DNA of 64,000 nt. It comes from Perkinsus olseni. Taxonomy: Eukaryota; Perkinsozoa; Perkinsida; Perkinsidae. Shown one piece after another: positions 58,481-64,000 of the stretch. Within the stretch, counting starts at the first letter, position 1. Each line of letters begins with the position of its first letter. Location of the stretch: positions 186,001 through 250,000 of the forward strand of contig JABANP010000014.1 in assembly GCA_013115135.1 (NCBI GenBank), given 5' to 3'. Below the pieces are notes generated by a model. The model did no database searches and was not told the DNA's origin. It saw only the letters and a list, made by a program, of their open reading frames with translations. The translations under genes and the position numbers were made by a program.

Positions 58481-61400
58481 TCACTCAGCCGTAGGAGTTT
58501 CTTCGGGCGATGACTTCTCATCTTCTTCATGGCCTGTTTTCACCTTCTTGCACTTTCCTCCGGGCCAGCCCGCAGCAGCTCGCTTGGGACCCCAGTTGGA
58601 CTCTGGGTTCGGTAGGAACCTAAGGATACGCATGAGCATGCACATGATAGACGGACCAGTGCTTGATAGAAGAGGCTCAGAATTTCTGGGAGAACATGAG
58701 TCAGCGCGAAACACTCACATCGGTGTCCTCTTCTTGTGGTGCTGCTCTTTTCCATCTTCACTTTCCTTTTCTTCGTCACCTAAATGAATGCTCCGTACTA
58801 TCGACGAGGAAAGTACTGTGTCCTTCGACAGTGAGGTTGGCGCCTACAGATTCCTCACAAATAAATCGAATACCGCGATTGTACGCTCAACCTAATAAAA
58901 GTTGCATAAACATCGATGAACTTGAAGTGGCCGGACGAGCAAAAATGAGTGAGAGAGGACGATGGACTGTCCCTGATAAAATTCCTCAGAATTTCCCGGA
59001 CCAGTATGTCCTACATACGTGACTTAATTCCGAAACTCACCATCCTTAGCGACGGGTTCCTCGAAATTGATCTTTCGCCAGTCACTATCCGGGAGGCTGC
59101 TGGTCTCCTTGTCCAGGAAGCCCTCAATCTTGGGCTTGAGGACGACTCCAGATGCTTCTTGGTGCTGCAAAGCCCAGGCGCGAGCCTGATAAAAATGACG
59201 TTCGAGGGAGCTGGCTATCTCAATAACCATCGCCGTGAATCGGCGCGATACGACCAACGAGGACCAGAAGAGACCTACCAAGTCGAAAATAACTTCGGAA
59301 GGCGCATCTGTCTTGACTGCCATTGGCTCCCGATGGAAATGGCTAACCTTATAGCCTGAAATAAACTAAGCTTGTCTTGGTCCGCAGATCTAGATATGGT
59401 TACCGAGATTAATAAGTGTGTTCTTGAACTTCTGCAGAGGGCAGTTGGGGGCTCTGGTGATCGACATCAGGCCATCCAGAGTGCAGAACAGTGGAGACCC
59501 GGGCAGCTCCATCGACACAGCTGTGAGCAGACCATGAACCTGATACACCGGCAAGATTCCACTGAGAGTATTTTCTGCAATTCGACCTTTTTCCAAGCGG
59601 TGATACCGGGATACTTCTCGCTCTTGTGCTGAGAGTCCGAGCTCTCAGTCAACATAGCGCTTACGAAGGAGGCATCATGAAGCGGGCCCGTCCAGCATGG
59701 GCCCCCCATAACCTGAAGGTGCAGATTCGCGGATTGTTAGTTGATAGAAATGAGTGTGCAGGTTCACTGAGTAGTACCAGGCGTCCTTTGCATATAGGGC
59801 AAGTTGCCGGAGGTGTGGTACCACCGTGTTGACCCAATAGAGTGCCCGGCTTGAGATTGGCGTTCTTTTCCGACTTCCTGAGACACCGAGGCCTTCGAAC
59901 ACAATTGCACCAGTGGCTCCATCCTTCCCAGAGGACTAATAAAGCTAACGCGAGCAAGACAATGCATGTCGAAAACCTCCTGCTTGAAATCTGCATTCAG
60001 TGGTCGAAGTTCGAGGGCCGAGCCTCGCAAACTATTATAGCACTTTCTATCAGCCCGTCATTGACGAGCCATCATTCCGGTGCGCGGGAAAGTGGAAGCT
60101 AACCCACAGCACCCGTCGCCGTTTCATACGGCGGCACATTGTGGATTGCGAGCCAGGATTCCGACTGATCTATTCAGCCGACGGGAGAGCGCGCCCTGCT
60201 TACGGCTGTGCCAATGGAGACAGCTCGTGCCACTCGCAGTTAACGCACTGCAACAATAAGGACGTATCCGCTGCTAGATTACCGCAGTCCTTAGGAGAGT
60301 CAATGACGCGAACAAATACCTGAAAATCTAGCTCAACGGAACCCAGCAATTTTTGGTCGCAATAGCAGTAGCCACCACTTAGCGTTTAGTCCAGCGTGAT
60401 ACGAGGGAGCCCAGCTCACTCTGTAGTAGAAGTCGATGCTCAGTGAGAGCAGAGGGACTATCGCACGTTTTCTTCGTCCAGCAGCACTTGATATGGCGTG
60501 CAGCATGAGTCGCAAGGCTAGCTCATGGCAGTACCTAAGAGTCCGTTATGATGAACGGAGAGTAATCCCATCTCCGTACTTTGCCTTCGGGGCAGTACCA
60601 CCGTACCGGTAGTAACAGACATCAGTATGATTCCCACAGAGTACCTACAATGAGCGGCCTCAAAGTAAAGCTAGGGGTTGCAGGAGCACCTTCAGCGTAG
60701 CCTCTAAGTTTCACTACAATGGCAGGAGGCTGCTACCCAATTCCAAGCAGAGCGCGATTACAATCTCAGGCTACGGCGAGAGGAGAAAGAATGCCGACCC
60801 GAAAGATCTGCACAGACGCAACTTTCTTCCCTCTCATTAACCCATCTTACTGCAGAGTCCGTGCAGGTGACACAAAGCAGGCCTCCGTTTCTAACAGAGT
60901 TGAGTGCTCCATCCAAGAACGGTGAGGCACTACCATAGGGGTCCAGATCAATCACCTAAGAATGAACCCCAAGTCACTCTCCCCCTGCGTTCCCTACAGT
61001 ACATCGTAGGCCAAATCGTTGTGCTGCATATGCCTGATACAATCAGAATGGCTTGCTTCCGCAATCGTCTCAGGAATACAATTGTGCCTGATGGAAGAGG
61101 CGATGCTCACCGGACCAACCGCCCGGCGCACAAGCTAGTCGGATGAAGAGATACACTGGTCGGTATCCAAACCCTACACTCGAAGCACACCCGACCTACT
61201 TGAGATTAGCCTTAATGTTATCAGCAGCCTTCTCGTCCAAGTCGTTCACCACCACATGCTTCAGGTTCTTCACTTCCTTGGCGTACCGAACCGACCGAAG
61301 GCCAGAAGCCGCCATCGCCTCGAAGACCTGCCAGCACAAGTCAAGATTCCTTCAGTTTAGAGGAGGCAATAATGAATCCGCCTTTGACAGAATTGTTCGA

Positions 61401-63740
61401 TTTCGCCGACTGTGTGATTCGACTCACACTTCATTCCCTCGGCATCCGGGGGCATTCCATGGCATGTGCACCGTAGGGTAATACTCAAGCCACACAACTT
61501 TGATCGGAAGATGAAGGAATACGATGAGTCCGTGGATATGTCAGCATTAGTCAATTGTCACCGTTTTTGGAACAAGTAAGGGGATGAAAATACCCCAGTT
61601 TAGCGATTTTCTCCCAGTCCGCACTAATGCCGGCCGTTTTGGGCCTCTCCCTATATTGTTGTCCCATTTCCTCAACAGCGTTAGCACCTTGTTGAGAACC
61701 TTCGTTGAGCGACAGTAACACGCCCACTCTTTGAAGGGGCGACGCCTGTATCATACAGGCTATATGGTGGCCAAGTGTTCGGTGACTCAACCATAGGCAC
61801 TGAAATGCCGACCGGCGACCCCGCCATGACGTTGCCTGCCCCCGCTAAGTCCTCCGGTCCCCCCTTGCTGGCTGTGGCTCCTGGAGATGAACTCAAAAGC
61901 CTCCCACGTATGGGAGAAACTTGGGAGTCGCCGGCGGTTTCCACGAATGTGTGCGCGTCACCGAACCCCTTTAGTTCTGAAGAATGCCGATAGAAGGAAT
62001 GACATATCCTCATCCGCCTTCCAAAGTCTGGGACCAACGGTTAGCTATGCCCGAAAGCAGCCCCTGGAGGCAGAACTCCATTACTAGGTGCAGTGCTCTT
62101 GCCAACTGAGCTCGACTGCGGAATCTAGCGAGCATGGCGCACGGCATCACGTCAAAGTCAGGCGACCTAGGGTAGTACAATACACCAACAAAGTCGTAGC
62201 GTGAGGTAGGTAGGAGGAATTGCACGAGCCTCGCTCACGCTCAAAGCCCTCAGTCCTAATTACATTCCCTGCAATTTGATGAATTCATGTACGAAGATTA
62301 TCCGCGAGCATATCACTCTACCCGTGTGCCCTCGGATCCGCGCCGATGCGATTGGTTATCTTACCACCGAGCAGCCACAGATAGAGCGGAATGAGATTCC
62401 GGAACAGCGTAAGAAGAGTAAATGATAAACTGCACCAGATCCCGACCAAATAAAAGATTTTTTCGTTTGATTTGAGAGGGCATGAAAAACCGAAATCCGT
62501 TTTTAAAAAGTTTTTATCCACTTTAAATCCTTAAGCAAAATTAAAGAACTCATGTCACGCATATTGAATCTCACTTTCCTTGCTATTTGAAATATTTCAG
62601 TTGCCGAATTGAAGCGCGCGCGAAGCTGCGCGCATCCTCGTTGTTCATTGCATGCCTCATCGTGAGAATTTCGTCCCGCAGCTTTTGTTTCAATATAAGC
62701 AACGGCAATGCCATCGGACTTCTAAGGCACAGCATTGCTGAGGGTTACATGCAATGTGGAGGAGGACGCTCTGGCATGCCACATGTGGCAGCTTTCGTCC
62801 GAATCGAAACATTGAAGTATGGTTCCCGTTGACAAGAACCCATAGCTTTAGTGTTCTCCCGTGTTTCGCGAGCTCAGAGTACGTGTTCGAGTTGCAGGAA
62901 GGAGGTCGTAGTAGCAGGGTGATTCAGATATCGAAATTGGATCAAAATCTATTCAAATAGAATGGCACGTGTTGGATCAGATTTGCTCATGAATTCAAGT
63001 TGGGTGACAAAACCAATTTGGTTTGGCAATTCTTTTATTCGCTAAATTGCTATCGAAATCGTTTAAATTGATCGCGAAAATAATTTATTTGATCGGGAAA
63101 TGGTGTATTTATCGGAGTGCCTTCCAAAATCACCACGCCTGGTACCCTGTGGCAGAGCCTCTGTCAGTCGCCCGTTATCATTACCGTCAGCCCTTCGTTG
63201 GTCTTCTTGAGCTCCTCTGTGAGCGCTCTCCCAGCTCTACCCGGGGGAGCATGCTCCTTCCGCCAGGATTCGAAAACGTTCAGAGCCAAGACTGATGTGT
63301 CCCTATTGAAGACCTGCAACGACAATGATAAAAAAGGCGGAGACTCAACCTTAAGCGAGGGTCATCACGAAACACGTATTGAGTGAAGATGTCACGATGT
63401 ACTACCCAAGCAGATAATACCGTATTATTGATACACACGAAGACTCTTCTCTACTTTCATAGAGCGTAGCTAATTTATGAGGGAATCGATGAGGCAGGAG
63501 AAACAACTGTTCGAGAGACACTGACGTTATTGACTTCACGACTTGCCACATAGTAGAGGGGTTCGCAGCGGCGATATCACTATCGGGAGCACAGCACGAA
63601 GAATTCAACCGCGGCACTACCTGTACGTTGTTATAAAAGACCTTATTGCCCTCGATAGGTAGGACCTCCGCCAGGCCTTCCCGAATCCTGCCGTTTTCCT
63701 GCACACCATTGTGAGCTGGTGGACTGGTGATGTCGGCCAT
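58481..63740 (-). CDS. TRM1: tRNA (guanine26-N2)-dimethyltransferase
   Basis: This enzyme transfers two methyl groups from SAM to G26 of tRNAs. Landmarks appear in order: start [18 protein letters not shown] and [20 protein letters not shown] (63740-63630), [18 protein letters not shown] and [18 protein letters not shown] (61328-61200; SAM-binding ATGLR-like region and acidic ND), [20 protein letters not shown] and [13 protein letters not shown] (60950-60860; catalytic DPYG), and [20 protein letters not shown] and [13 protein letters not shown] (60510-60410). [15 protein letters not shown] follows (59709), then [16 protein letters not shown] (59320) and the terminal [14 protein letters not shown] with a Lys-rich acidic tail ending at 58481. 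The NRD motif expected soon after the start was not located. A gap of about 2 kb after the first exon holds a TIR element and a tRNA-like relic. Confidence 0.88.
62057..62119 (-). other. Truncated tRNA-Thr-like sequence
   Basis: Read on the minus strand it has an A-box/D-arm (GAGCTCAGTTGGCAAGAGC), an anticodon-loop-like CTAGTAA and an acceptor pairing GCAGTCG with GGGCTGC at six of seven positions. At 63 bases it is about ten short. The T-loop (TTCTGCC) lacks the usual TTCRANY. A relic or a tRNA-derived SINE head is more likely than a working gene. Confidence 0.4.
62424..63113. mobile_element. AT-rich TIR element in TRM1 intron
   Basis: The left end GATAAACTGCACC...TCCCGACCAAATAAA matches the reverse complement of the right end GATAAATACACC...TCCCGATCAAATAAA, with about 40 bases alignable and small gaps. 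The inside is AT-rich and non-coding. It lies in the long gap between the first and second recognisable TRM1 exons, and differs in sequence from the element at 57272. Confidence 0.6.
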
Positions 63741-64000
63741 GTGCAGTGGTTTTGGTCAGTCCTGCTACAGCAGGAATATACCACTTTCTCCGCGCTCTGC
63801 CGAAAAGTCCCCCACCCATCAGAGTTGATCTCCGAGACGCATCCTGCGCACAATTTCACTAATCACAATCTGAGATGGTGAGATTGGTGAGATGCTCCAT
63901 CTCACTAACGTTAATCCACAGTACCGCACGGGAGCCCCATAGCTGGGCCCGTTCGAGAAAACTTCAACTCAAACAGTCACCTAGATCGCTTGCTTCATGA
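63741..64000. other. Region upstream of TRM1
   Basis: No gene is supported. It should hold the TRM1 promoter and 5' leader. A short repeat and inverted repeat of GTGAGAT/ATCTCAC occurs near 63865-63906. Confidence 0.4.

Noticed and set aside
1..64000. CRISPR arrays, bacterial operons, rRNA genes
   Set aside because: No regular spaced repeats, no Shine-Dalgarno-led gene strings and no rRNA-like conserved blocks were seen; the exon-intron structure is eukaryotic.

Overview
The window reads as nuclear DNA of a compact, intron-dense protist. Coding exons of about 50-250 bases are separated by many GT-AG introns, mostly 45-90 bases long, and genes sit close together in alternating strand blocks. 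A complete dynein heavy chain spread over about 60 exons, small secreted peptides, and AG acceptors placed 2-3 bases before start codons suggest an alveolate, most likely a perkinsid (Perkinsus-like) with spliced-leader trans-splicing. That assignment is inference; no rRNA or other marker gene is present.

Layout. 0.3-19.0 kb (+): a complete axonemal dynein heavy chain with linker, AAA1-AAA6, stalk and C-terminal domain. 19.3-21.0 kb (-): a secreted protein or tandem pair carrying three diverged copies of a domain I do not recognise. 21-31 kb (+): one unrecognised gene, one helical-repeat protein of the OPR/FASTK-like kind, and two long polar low-complexity genes. 30.5-48 kb: an accessory region of tandem duplications, hairpins, a retroelement RNase H relic and a decayed hAT-like transposon. 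It carries a minus-strand family of small cysteine-rich secreted peptides: two intron-containing copies, one intronless copy, and one copy split in two by the transposon. 49.2-63.7 kb (-): a small unrecognised gene, condensin-2 subunit D3 (NCAPD3) and the tRNA dimethylguanosine methyltransferase TRM1. TIR-flanked non-autonomous elements lie within introns of both NCAPD3 and TRM1.

The housekeeping genes act in separate processes: flagellar motility, chromosome condensation and tRNA modification. The most novel content is the cysteine-rich peptide array, with its conserved upstream block, its intron presence/absence, and its disruption by a mobile element. The triple-repeat secreted protein comes next. 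Exon boundaries were read by eye from frame continuity and GT/AG sites, so gene spans are more reliable than individual junctions.
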